Shown one piece after another: positions 41,054 through 48,760 of a DNA stretch of 64,000 nt (position 1 is the stretch's first letter; each line of letters begins with the position of its first letter). The translations under genes and the position numbers were made by a program. The DNA is taken from positions 62,001 through 126,000 of the forward strand of contig NZ_CALGWU010000023.1 in NCBI RefSeq assembly GCF_937936315.1, in the 5' to 3' direction. This DNA is from an uncultured Capnocytophaga sp. Lineage in GTDB: Bacteria; Bacteroidota; Bacteroidia; Flavobacteriales; Flavobacteriaceae. The notes under the pieces were generated by a model. The model did no database searches. It saw only the letters and a program-made list of their open reading frames with translations, and was not told where the DNA came from.

Positions 41054-41956
41054 TTAAAGTAGTGCTTCAACGTTGATAAGTGGATTGTTTAACTTGTCTT
41101 TCAAAATGACTTCAATGCCTTTTTTTAAGGTTTGAGTAGATGACGGACAGCCACTGCAAGCCCCTTGTAAGAGTACTTCTATGTGATGGGTGTCGCGGTT
41201 GTAAGAAATAAATTGTATGTTACCTCCATCGGATGCTACAGCGGGTTTTACATATTGTTCTATGATAGCTACGATTTGTTGCGATATTTCGTCGGTAGTA
41301 ACCATAGAGAGCAAGCGCGCTTGGGCTTCTTCTTGTCGCCTTTTTATCTCGGCAGGGTTAATGATAGGGCGACCTTCACTTAGGTATTTACGGATATAAT
41401 CGCGCAAGTCGGCAGCTATCATTTCCCATTCTTCCATACCTTTTTTGGTGAGCGATATATAATTATCATCAAAAAAAACTTCTTCAATAAATGGAAAACG
41501 CGTTAAGAGAGTTGCAGCCATAGGTGCCTCTGAGGCTTCTTCTATTGATTTATACTCTATTACAGTAGGTACCAAACGCTTGTTGGCTACGAACTTCATC
41601 ACGGTGGGGTTGGGGGTTGTTTCAGTATATACAGTAATAGCTTCCCCCATAGGTTTTCCAGCTTCGCCTAATAATATATCTTTACCGGATTGCAAATACA
41701 CTAATACTTGCTGAGCAACCTCTTCCTGAACTTCTTTCCATTCAACAATGGGAAAGCGTTTCAAAGCAATGAAATTACTCGAAATATAAACAGTTTTTAC
41801 AAAGGGCAAATAAAAGAGCTCCTTAGCTAAAGGAGCGTTTTTAGCTTCATCTATGTTTTTAAACTCATAACTCCCTTTTACCAAAGGTCTGTTAGCTTCG
41901 AGTTTGATGATGTCGGGGTTAGCAGTAGGTTGTATTTTCAGGGTAAGGTCTGTCAT
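41054..41956 (-). CDS. nfuA: NifU-like Fe-S scaffold protein with duplicated N-terminal domain
   Basis: Delivers Fe-S clusters to apo-proteins, 300 aa. The C-terminal NifU domain carries the cluster motif CSGCPSS in SDGGNIQFISYN...LLQGACSGCPSSTQTLKKGIE (about residues 238-280). The first 205 residues are two copies of the Nfu N-terminal domain: TANPDIIKLEANRPLV...GSYEF and TTPNPTVMKFVANKRLV...VIEYK, with similar downstream LPFVKTVYIS/FPFIEEVFFD segments. Duplication of this domain is a Bacteroidota trait to my knowledge. One base separates it from rnhA and 16 from mfd. Confidence 0.88.
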   Translation of the reverse strand: MTDLTLKIQPTANPDIIKLEANRPLVKGSYEFKNIDEAKNAPLAKELFYLPFVKTVYISSNFIALKRFPIVEWKEVQEEVAQQVLVYLQSGKDILLGEAGKPMGEAITVYTETTPNPTVMKFVANKRLVPTVIEYKSIEEASEAPMAATLLTRFPFIEEVFFDDNYISLTKKGMEEWEMIAADLRDYIRKYLSEGRPIINPAEIKRRQEEAQARLLSMVTTDEISQQIVAIIEQYVKPAVASDGGNIQFISYNRDTHHIEVLLQGACSGCPSSTQTLKKGIEVILKDKLNNPLINVEALL

Positions 41957-41957
41957 T

Positions 41958-42599
41958 TTATTTGTCTTTACGTCCGAAATCGGCAGGATTTTCGCCCCAC
42001 GCTTGGGTTTCCCATTTTAAAATAGGGTTAGGATAAGTATTGTTGTGTAGCCATTGTTCAGCACGGGCTATCAGTTCAAATATTTTTTCGTTATGAGAGG
42101 TGCGTGGCACTTTAGTTTTGCACACCTTTTGGCGCACCCAGTTCATCGCTATTTTGCTATCAGAGTAGACCGGTAAGCTGAGGTTGCGTTGCTTCATAAA
42201 GGCTAAAGCGTGTACGATAGCCAAAAACTCCCCTATGTTGTTCGTGCCGTCTTTTATTGGTGCAATTCTAAATATTTCGGCTTGAGTTTCGGTATCTACC
42301 CCTCGGTATTCCATAATTCCAGGGTTACCACTGCAAGCAGCATCAACAGCTATAGAAGGCAATATGGGGGAACCTATACGCTCTAATTCTAAGGGGGATA
42401 GGGTAGGAGAGGAGTCTACTTTCTTACCTTTGTATTGCTCAAAGCTCTCATTGAAGGCTTTTTCAGCCATTGCCTGACTCTCAAAACTCTTAAATTTAGC
42501 ATACGGATAGCCTTCAACGGCTTTTTTGCACTTATCCCACGAGCTAAAGATACCCGTTTTGTGCCCTTCCCACACTACATAGTACTTCTTTTTTGGCAT
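41958..42599 (-). CDS. rnhA: Ribonuclease HI with N-terminal viroplasmin domain
   Basis: Cleaves the RNA strand of RNA-DNA hybrids (R-loops, primers). It has 213 aa: a viroplasmin/HBD hybrid-binding domain at the N terminus (YYVVWEGHKTGIFSSWDKCK, then YAKFKSFESQAMAEKAF) and a catalytic RNase H domain from about residue 80 (VDAACSGNPGIMEYRGV, GTNNIGEFLAIVHAL with the catalytic Glu, and PVYSDSKIAMNWV with Asp). It is cotranscribed with nfu and mfd, one base from the small membrane protein gene. Confidence 0.9.
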   Translation of the reverse strand: MPKKKYYVVWEGHKTGIFSSWDKCKKAVEGYPYAKFKSFESQAMAEKAFNESFEQYKGKKVDSSPTLSPLELERIGSPILPSIAVDAACSGNPGIMEYRGVDTETQAEIFRIAPIKDGTNNIGEFLAIVHALAFMKQRNLSLPVYSDSKIAMNWVRQKVCKTKVPRTSHNEKIFELIARAEQWLHNNTYPNPILKWETQAWGENPADFGRKDK

Positions 42600-42600
42600 T

Positions 42601-42681
42601 TTAAAGGAAGAATATTAATACTAAAAGAACCATTACAATGGCAATTACTCCGATGATAATATTGTTGTCATTTTCTTTCAT
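42601..42681 (-). CDS. Small membrane protein, 26 aa
   Basis: A frame of 27 codons from ATG 42681 to TAA 42603-42601. The protein starts MKENDNNIIIGVIAIVMVLL and ends in VLIFFL: a short charged N terminus and one transmembrane helix. The start overlaps the ettA stop as ATGA, and the stop lies one base before the rnhA start, so it is an exact-fit gene in the operon. Translation coupled to ettA is likely. I do not recognise a family. The tight junctions on both sides are the main support, since such short frames also arise by chance. Confidence 0.7.
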   Translation of the reverse strand: MKENDNNIIIGVIAIVMVLLVLIFFL

Positions 42682-44369
42682 CGTACCAATTTCTTATACT
42701 TAATCCTTGTAGGTGTTACCTCTTTGCCAAGGCGTTTTTTCTTGTTCTCTTCATATTCTGAGAAGCTACCTTCAAAGAAATATACTTGCGAGTCGCCCTC
42801 AAAAGCTAAAATATGGGTGCAGATACGGTCTAAGAACCAACGGTCGTGCGAGATTACTACAGCACAGCCTGCAAAGTTTTCCAACCCTTCCTCTAGGGCG
42901 CGTAGGGTATTCACATCCAAATCGTTGGTAGGCTCGTCCAACAGTAATACGTTACCTTCTTCTTTTAGGGTCATAGCAAGGTGCAAGCGGTTACGTTCGC
43001 CTCCCGAGAGGGTCGCTACTTTCTTGTTCTGCTCACTACCGCCAAAGTTAAATCTACTTAGGTAAGCACGCGAGTTCACCTGTCTGCCACCCATCATTAT
43101 CAGGTCTTGTCCGCCTGAGAAGTTCTCCCAAATAGACTTTTCGGGGTCTATCTGCTTATGAGTTTGGTCTACATAAGCTATTTTTACGGTTTCGCCTACC
43201 AAAAACTCACCGCTATCAGGTTTTTCTTCCCCCATAATCATACGGAAAATGGTAGATTTACCTGCTCCATTAGGTCCTATTACCCCTACAATACCTGCTT
43301 GTGGCAATACAAAATTAAGGTCGTCATATAATAATTTATCACCAAAGGCTTTAGCTACGTGACGTGCTTCTATCACGTTGGTTCCTAAACGAGGTCCGTT
43401 AGGGATGTATATTTCAAGTTTTTCTTCTAATTGTTTTTGGTCTTCATTGAGCAATCGGTCGTAGTTCTGCAAACGTGCCTTTTGTTTGGCTTGTCGCCCT
43501 TTAGCACCTTGTCGTACCCATTCAAGCTCGCGCTCTAACACCTTTTGGCGTTTGCTTTCAGTTTTCTGTTCTTGAGCGAGTCGTTTGGCTTTCTGGTCGA
43601 GCCAAGACGAGTAGTTACCTTTCCACGGAATTCCTTCTCCGCGGTCGAGCTCCAATATCCAGCCTGCTACATTATCCAAGAAATAACGGTCGTGGGTTAC
43701 GGCTATCACGGTACCGGCGTACTGTTGCAAGTGTTGTTCTAACCACAATACCGATTCGGCATCGAGGTGGTTTGTAGGCTCATCAAGTAACAAGACATCG
43801 GGTTGTTGCAAGAGTAGACGACAGAGTGCTACCCTACGGCGTTCTCCTCCCGAAAGCACTTTGATAGGTGTATCAGGCTCAGGGGTGCGGAGGGCTTCCA
43901 TAGCTACTTCCAGCTGGTTATCGAGTTCCCAAGCGTTTAAGGCATCAATCTTATCTTGTAGCTCGGCTTGTTTATCCATCAACTTTTGCATCTTATCGGG
44001 GTCAGAATAGTTTTCTTCCAAGCCGAAAAGGTCGTTGATATGGTTAAACTCATCGAGTAGTTTAACGGTTTCGGCTACGCCTTCGCGTACTACCTCTATC
44101 ACGGTTTTCTCATCATCAAGGTGTGGTTCTTGTTCCAAATACCCTACAGTGTAGTTAGGAGCGAAAACCACTTCGCCCTGATAGTTTTTATCAATTCCTG
44201 CTATAATTTTTAGTAAAGATGACTTACCAGAGCCATTAAGACCTAAAATACCTATTTTAGCTCCATAAAAGAAACTCAAGTAGATGTCTTTTAGAACTTG
44301 TTTATTAGTAGATGAATAGGTTTTGCTTACCTTATTCATCGAAAAAATAATCTTTTTATCGTCTGCCAT
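42678..44369 (-). CDS. ettA: Energy-dependent translational throttle protein EttA (ABC-F)
   Basis: Cytoplasmic ABC-F ATPase that acts at the ribosomal E site in response to energy state. 563 aa from ATG 44369; an in-frame start at 44438 is upstream of the promoter. Two ABC domains: Walker A GLNGSGKSSLLKIIAGID (first) and GPNGAGKSTIFRMIMGEE (second), signatures VLSGGERRRVALC and TLSGGERNRLHL, Walker B LLLDEPTNHLD and LLLDEPTNDLD. The arm region (YSDPDKMQKLMDKQAELQDK) is EttA-like. It heads an operon with the 26-residue membrane protein, rnhA, nfu and mfd. Confidence 0.95.
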   Translation of the reverse strand: MADDKKIIFSMNKVSKTYSSTNKQVLKDIYLSFFYGAKIGILGLNGSGKSSLLKIIAGIDKNYQGEVVFAPNYTVGYLEQEPHLDDEKTVIEVVREGVAETVKLLDEFNHINDLFGLEENYSDPDKMQKLMDKQAELQDKIDALNAWELDNQLEVAMEALRTPEPDTPIKVLSGGERRRVALCRLLLQQPDVLLLDEPTNHLDAESVLWLEQHLQQYAGTVIAVTHDRYFLDNVAGWILELDRGEGIPWKGNYSSWLDQKAKRLAQEQKTESKRQKVLERELEWVRQGAKGRQAKQKARLQNYDRLLNEDQKQLEEKLEIYIPNGPRLGTNVIEARHVAKAFGDKLLYDDLNFVLPQAGIVGVIGPNGAGKSTIFRMIMGEEKPDSGEFLVGETVKIAYVDQTHKQIDPEKSIWENFSGGQDLIMMGGRQVNSRAYLSRFNFGGSEQNKKVATLSGGERNRLHLAMTLKEEGNVLLLDEPTNDLDVNTLRALEEGLENFAGCAVVISHDRWFLDRICTHILAFEGDSQVYFFEGSFSEYEENKKKRLGKEVTPTRIKYKKLVR

Positions 44370-44407
44370 AATGTAATTAGCTAATATAGTGATTAGTAAA
44401 TTTGGTG

Positions 44408-44415
44408 CAAAAATA
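44408..44415 (-). promoter_or_regulatory. Promoter -7 element for the ettA operon
   Basis: Minus-strand TATTTTTG, 38 bases before ATG 44369. The only promoter-like element seen for the five-gene operon. Confidence 0.55.
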
Positions 44416-44417
44416 AT

Positions 44418-44458
44418 AAAAAAACTGGTATAGTTCAAAACTACACCAGTTTTTATTA
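44418..44458 (-). terminator. Terminator of the queA/barrel-protein unit
   Basis: AAAAACTGGTATAG pairs with CTACACCAGTTTTT apart from one mismatch. On the minus strand it is followed by a T-rich tract, and it lies just after the stop at 44477. Confidence 0.75.
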
Positions 44459-44476
44459 TCTATGTTATGTGAAATT

Positions 44477-45280
44477 TTAGAATCTAAAGACGCCGCCAAT
44501 ACCTAATACAGTTTCAAAGAAGAAGAAATCGTGTTTAGCTTTATCGGCTATATCGTAAGTAGTGCGTACGTCGTACATATTGATATAACCACCTTTAAGT
44601 TCACCAACTACACGAAAATACTTTAAGAAAGTGAGGTGTAATCCAGCTTTAGCATTTACTCCTACCCCTGCAATGTGAAATTCGTCGTAACGTTCTTTAT
44701 TGAGGAGCTTTGTATTAGATTTTGGATATAAAGCGCCAAAACCAAGTCCTTCTGTTAAGCTCACTTGTAATATATCAGTGTTACGGATGCCAAACAAACG
44801 AGAAATATCATCGATACGATCCCCTTCCACTACTACATAGTTGAGTCCGTCAGTATGTTCAAAGGTGAGGAAATCCTCGCTGAGCAATTTATCGACATTG
44901 TTATATACACCATTGTGTGAAGTGCCAGAACCATTGATATATCCATCCATTTTCACAGTTTGCCCGTTTTTCATTACATATTTCATATGGTCTACTCCTA
45001 TAGAAACAGTGTAATGATCTGAAATGTAATATCCTATGTGAAAATTGGTTTGAGGGATAGTCATTCGCAAAGGATTGATATAGTCGATATGCCAACCTTT
45101 AGGACGGTCTACCGCTTCAACATCTTTGATGGTAAAATCGTAGCCATTACCAGTGAAAGTAATATTAGAATTAGAGTACCAGCCGCGATTACCACCCCAG
45201 AAGAAGAAGAATTCACCTTTGTTATGAGCAGTGTAAAGTTCTTTAGGCGTTTCTTGTGAAAAAAATGTTAGGGTGCTCAT
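44477..45280 (-). CDS. Outer-membrane beta-barrel-like protein, broken signal peptide
   Basis: As written this is a 267-residue protein starting MSTLTFFSQETPKELY, without a full signal peptide. Upstream, ATG 45312 is followed by seven A (45303-45309 on the plus strand as T7). One more A would give the continuous signal MKKNFITIALGMSTLTFFSQ. So the gene is out of frame by one base at a poly-A tract. The body is beta-rich (Gly/aromatic alternation: FFFFWGGNRGWYSNSNITF; ELKGGYINMYDV) and ends in a GIGGVFRF strand, typical of flavobacterial outer-membrane barrels. The upstream ATG is 26 bases after queA, so it is probably cotranscribed with it. Confidence 0.65.
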   Translation of the reverse strand: MSTLTFFSQETPKELYTAHNKGEFFFFWGGNRGWYSNSNITFTGNGYDFTIKDVEAVDRPKGWHIDYINPLRMTIPQTNFHIGYYISDHYTVSIGVDHMKYVMKNGQTVKMDGYINGSGTSHNGVYNNVDKLLSEDFLTFEHTDGLNYVVVEGDRIDDISRLFGIRNTDILQVSLTEGLGFGALYPKSNTKLLNKERYDEFHIAGVGVNAKAGLHLTFLKYFRVVGELKGGYINMYDVRTTYDIADKAKHDFFFFETVLGIGGVFRF

Positions 45281-45338
45281 TCCTAATGCTATAGTGATAA
45301 AATTTTTTTCATTAATGATTATTTTTAGTTATTGATTT

Positions 45339-46388
45339 TTACAAGATTAGCATTGCATCGCCATAAGAATAAAACTTGTATTTTTGTTCTACAGCTTCTT
45401 TATAGGCACGCATAATGAGATCGTGACCAGCAAAAGCAGATACCATCATCAGTAAAGTAGATTTAGGAGTGTGGAAATTAGTGATCATCGCATTGGCAAC
45501 ACTAAAATTGTAAGGAGGGAAAATAAATTTATTTGTCCATCCATCAAATGGATTTACGAAGCCATCTGAAGATACTGAACTTTCTAATACACGCATTACA
45601 GTTGTCCCTACTGCACATACACGTTTTTTATTTTCTTTAGCAGTATTGATAACTTTTGTCTGGCTTTCAGGAATATGTATCTCTTCACTATCCATTTTGT
45701 GTTTAGAAAGGTCTTCTACCTCCACAGGATTGAAAGTTCCTAAACCAACGTGTAATGTTACTTCAGCAAAGTTAATACCTTTAATTTCTAAGCGTTTCAT
45801 CAAGTGTTTAGAAAAGTGCAGGCCAGCTGTAGGAGCTGCTACAGCACCTTCATGTTTAGCGTAAATAGTTTGGTAACGCTCTTCGTCTTCAGGTTCTACA
45901 GGACGAGAAATGTATTTAGGTAGTGGAGTTTGTCCGAGCTCAGTGAGATGTTGACGAAACTCTTCATAGGTGCCATCATATAAGAAACGAAGGGTACGAC
46001 CACGAGAGGTCGTATTGTCGATTACCTCGGCTACTAATTCGGCATTTTTACCAAAGTAGAGTTTATTGCCTATACGTATTTTGCGAGCAGGATCAACAAG
46101 TACATCCCATAAACGTTGTTCAGCGCTCAATTCACGTAATAAAAAAACTTCTATTTTTGCTTTAGTTTTTTCTTTATTACCATATAAGCGAGCTGGGAAT
46201 ACTTTGGTGTTGTTGAGTACAAACACATCGCCATCATCAAAATAATCAATTACATCTTTGAACGACTTGTGTTCAATTTCTCCTGTTTTGCGATGTACCA
46301 CCATTAGGCGAGCTTCATCGCGGTTTTCGCTGGGATATTCAGCTAATAACTCTTTAGGAAGATCAAAATTAAAGTTTGAAAGTTTCAT
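45339..46388 (-). CDS. queA: S-adenosylmethionine:tRNA ribosyltransferase-isomerase
   Basis: Transfers and isomerises the ribosyl of SAM to preQ1-tRNA in queuosine synthesis, 349 aa. Characteristic segments: LIAEYPSENRDEARLM-type N terminus (here LLAEYPSENRDEARLMVVHR), VFVLNNTKVFPARLYG, APTAGLHFSKHLM, VTLHVGLGTFNPVE, and the C-terminal MITNFHTPKSTLLMMVSAFAG. Complete. A possible -7 element TAATTTTG lies just upstream (46399-46406), only 10 bases before the start. Confidence 0.97.
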   Translation of the reverse strand: MKLSNFNFDLPKELLAEYPSENRDEARLMVVHRKTGEIEHKSFKDVIDYFDDGDVFVLNNTKVFPARLYGNKEKTKAKIEVFLLRELSAEQRLWDVLVDPARKIRIGNKLYFGKNAELVAEVIDNTTSRGRTLRFLYDGTYEEFRQHLTELGQTPLPKYISRPVEPEDEERYQTIYAKHEGAVAAPTAGLHFSKHLMKRLEIKGINFAEVTLHVGLGTFNPVEVEDLSKHKMDSEEIHIPESQTKVINTAKENKKRVCAVGTTVMRVLESSVSSDGFVNPFDGWTNKFIFPPYNFSVANAMITNFHTPKSTLLMMVSAFAGHDLIMRAYKEAVEQKYKFYSYGDAMLIL

Positions 46389-46414
46389 ATATTTTCTACA
46401 AAATTATTGTTAGT

Positions 46415-46978
46415 TTATAAACGGTATCCCACACCTATGGCTATGTGCCCATATTTATAATTATCACTTGGGATACCTTCTTTTCTTTTAGCATTAGGAA
46501 TATAGAAGTTGATATCTACACTACCTATAAATCTTTTCCACTCACCATAACCTCCTAAAAACAAGCGTGCATTTATCCCTTTTGCATCTCCAAAGTTGAT
46601 GTTAGGACCTATACCTACTTGCAAACCATTAGTTTTGTGCATTCCACCTAAAATATAGAGAAAAGATACTTGATGAATATGATTATAACGATCGTAATCA
46701 TCATTTTGTTGAGTTTGCAGGAAAGTATAATCTACACGAGTACTAAATTTAGACAATCGTCCATACTTTTCAGCATCATATCTATCGGCTTGAACATATA
46801 CATTTATATGTGGGCGAAAAGATAAAGAAGTTGATGAAGAAGAGTCGTTATCTGGTTTTTCTCGGTTATTATATAAAAAAGGAAGTTGCGCTCCTATAAC
46901 AAAATTGTTTTTAAGAGTTTGTGCCTGAGAAATAAAGGTGAATAGGGAAAATAAAAAAAGAAAATAAACTTTGTTCAT
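46415..46978 (-). CDS. Hypothetical outer-membrane protein, 187 aa
   Basis: Signal peptide MNKVYFLFLFSLFTFISQAQ, then beta-strand pattern with FVIGAQLPFLYNNREK, RVDYTFLQTQQNDDYDRYNH, GLQVGIGPNINFG and a last strand GHIAIGVGYRL, ending in aromatic-rich residues as expected of an outer-membrane barrel. A low-complexity DNDSSSST stretch is near residue 45. It lies downstream of tRNA-Pro(GGG) on the same strand and may share its transcript. No named family recognised. Confidence 0.6.
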   Translation of the reverse strand: MNKVYFLFLFSLFTFISQAQTLKNNFVIGAQLPFLYNNREKPDNDSSSSTSLSFRPHINVYVQADRYDAEKYGRLSKFSTRVDYTFLQTQQNDDYDRYNHIHQVSFLYILGGMHKTNGLQVGIGPNINFGDAKGINARLFLGGYGEWKRFIGSVDINFYIPNAKRKEGIPSDNYKYGHIAIGVGYRL

Positions 46979-47015
46979 TTCTTTATAAAAAAGCTATTGT
47001 GTAAAAAGAAAAAAG

Positions 47016-47088
47016 TCGGGATGACTGGACTCGAACCAGCGACCACACGCACCCCATACGTGTACGCTACCAACTGCGCCACATCCCG
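47016..47088 (-). tRNA. tRNA-Pro (anticodon GGG)
   Basis: Acceptor CGGGATG/CATCCCG, D-arm GGCGCAGTTGGTAGCG, anticodon arm CACGT-ATGGGGT-GCGTG giving GGG with G37, T-arm GCTGGTTCGAGTCCAGT, discriminator A. Minus strand, CCA not encoded. Confidence 0.9.
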
Positions 47089-47107
47089 ATTTTTATTTTT
47101 CAGTGTG

Positions 47108-47138
47108 CAAAAGTATTACTTTTTGTCGAAACTACCAA
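47108..47138 (-). promoter_or_regulatory. Promoter for tRNA-Pro(GGG)
   Basis: Minus-strand TACTTTTG at 47108-47115 with TTG at 47136-47138 (20-base spacer), 19 bases before the tRNA. The stretch from 47139 to 47331 is very A/T-rich, and I see no other feature in it. Confidence 0.75.
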
Positions 47139-47331
47139 ATAAATAAAAACAAAAAATTTATCTATGCAATTTATTTGTCTGATAATCTGAATCTATGATT
47201 TATGTATTATAATTATATTAGCAAATTTATAGAGTTGTTTTATCTATTTCTCTCAATATTCAAAATACAAATTAACTTTTTTAAAATATAAAATATTTCG
47301 GATTCTTTATTCCGTATTCACAATTATTTTA

Positions 47332-47339
47332 TAATTTTG
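47332..47339 (+). promoter_or_regulatory. Promoter -7 element for mgtE
   Basis: TAATTTTG, 24 bases before the mgtE ATG. Confidence 0.5.
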
Positions 47340-47363
47340 CAAAAATAGAATTTAGGAGATAAT

Positions 47364-48719
47364 ATGACAACTTTTAAGATAACAGATGAGCTCATTGAAA
47401 AGATTCAGCAACTCATTGAACAAAAACAAAATAAAGAACTAACAACCCTCCTAAGTGATTTGCACTATGCTGATATAGCAGAAATCATTCACGAATTAGA
47501 TACTGAAGAGGGAGTATATATTATTCGTCTTATAGATGCACAAAAAACATCGGATGTACTCACTGAATTAGACGATGATTACCGCGAAAATATCTTAAAA
47601 AATCTTTCAGCAAAAGAAATTGCTGATGAAATTATCGAGTTAGACACCGACGATGCTGTAGATATCATTTCTGAACTGCCAGAAGATAGAAAAACAGAAG
47701 TTATTTCGCATATCAAGGATGTAGAACATGCAAAAGATATCGTAGATTTGCTTCGTTATGATGAAGATACTGCTGGGGGACTAATGGCGAAGGAGCTCGT
47801 AAAGGTAAATGAGAATTGGAATGTACTCAAATGTGTGAAAGAAATGCGAGAACAAGCGGCTCATGTTACTCGTGTACATTCTATTTATGTGGTAGATGAT
47901 AATGATGTGCTAAAAGGCAGACTTTCACTTAAAGATTTGCTTACTACTTCCACACGATCAGAAGTGAAAGATATTTATATTCCAAAAGTAGACTACGTAT
48001 ATGTTACTGATACTGCTGAAGAAGTAGCTCACATAATGAGTAAGTATGACTTAGAAGCCATTCCTGTAGTGGATGAGATGAAACGCCTTGTAGGACGTAT
48101 CACTATTGATGACGTGGTGGATGTAATTAGAGAAGAAGCTGAAAAAGACTATCAATTAGCAGCGGGTATCACCAATGATGTAGAGGCAGATGATAATATA
48201 TGGAAACTCACTAAAGCGCGCTTGCCTTGGTTACTTATTGGAATGTTTGGAGGATTAGGAGCAGCGAGTATTATCAATGGTTTTCAGGATACGATGATGG
48301 TTTACCCTATATTATTGATATTCATTCCGCTTATTCAAGCTACTGCGGGAAATGTGGGGGTACAATCATCAGCGATAATAGTACAAGGGTTGGCGAATAA
48401 TTCTATCGATGGCGAACTTATCAAGCGATTGCTTAAAGAATTTCTATTAGGACTCATCAACGGGGGAACTATTGCAGGAATAGTGATATTAGTAAGCCAT
48501 TTTGCTTTTAAAGCTGAATATTTGGTAAGTATTACAGTAGCCATAGCACTCATAACAGTGATTGTAAATGCTGCTGTGATAGGTACTTTTATTCCGATAC
48601 TTCTCCACAAACGCGGTATTGACCCAGCGGTTGCTACGGGTCCATTTATCACTACCAGCAACGATGTTTTGGGTATTTTGATTTACTTTTTTATTGCAAA
48701 AATGATATTAGGGTTTTAA
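47364..48719 (+). CDS. mgtE: Magnesium transporter MgtE
   Basis: Mg2+ channel of the inner membrane, 451 aa. Order: N-terminal superhelical domain (LSDLHYADIAEIIHELDTEEGVYI; ELDTDDAVDIISELPEDRKTEVI), two CBS domains (about 130-255, including TRVHSIYVVDDNDVLKGRLSL and YDLEAIPVVDEMKRLVGRITIDDVVDVI), the connecting helix and five transmembrane segments. The pore region GNVGVQSSAIIVQGLA (about residue 330) and the C-terminal DPAVATGPFITTSNDVLGI are family signatures. It is a single gene. In known MgtE the CBS/N domains close the pore at high Mg2+. Confidence 0.96.
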   Translation: MTTFKITDELIEKIQQLIEQKQNKELTTLLSDLHYADIAEIIHELDTEEGVYIIRLIDAQKTSDVLTELDDDYRENILKNLSAKEIADEIIELDTDDAVDIISELPEDRKTEVISHIKDVEHAKDIVDLLRYDEDTAGGLMAKELVKVNENWNVLKCVKEMREQAAHVTRVHSIYVVDDNDVLKGRLSLKDLLTTSTRSEVKDIYIPKVDYVYVTDTAEEVAHIMSKYDLEAIPVVDEMKRLVGRITIDDVVDVIREEAEKDYQLAAGITNDVEADDNIWKLTKARLPWLLIGMFGGLGAASIINGFQDTMMVYPILLIFIPLIQATAGNVGVQSSAIIVQGLANNSIDGELIKRLLKEFLLGLINGGTIAGIVILVSHFAFKAEYLVSITVAIALITVIVNAAVIGTFIPILLHKRGIDPAVATGPFITTSNDVLGILIYFFIAKMILGF

Positions 48720-48760
48720 AACAACCTTTATTTGTTTTTCAATATTCACTTTTTGTTATT

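Noticed and set aside
47139..47331. Possible small RNA in the gap before mgtE
   Set aside because: A/T-rich without stable pairing, promoter pair or terminator beyond those of the flanking genes.
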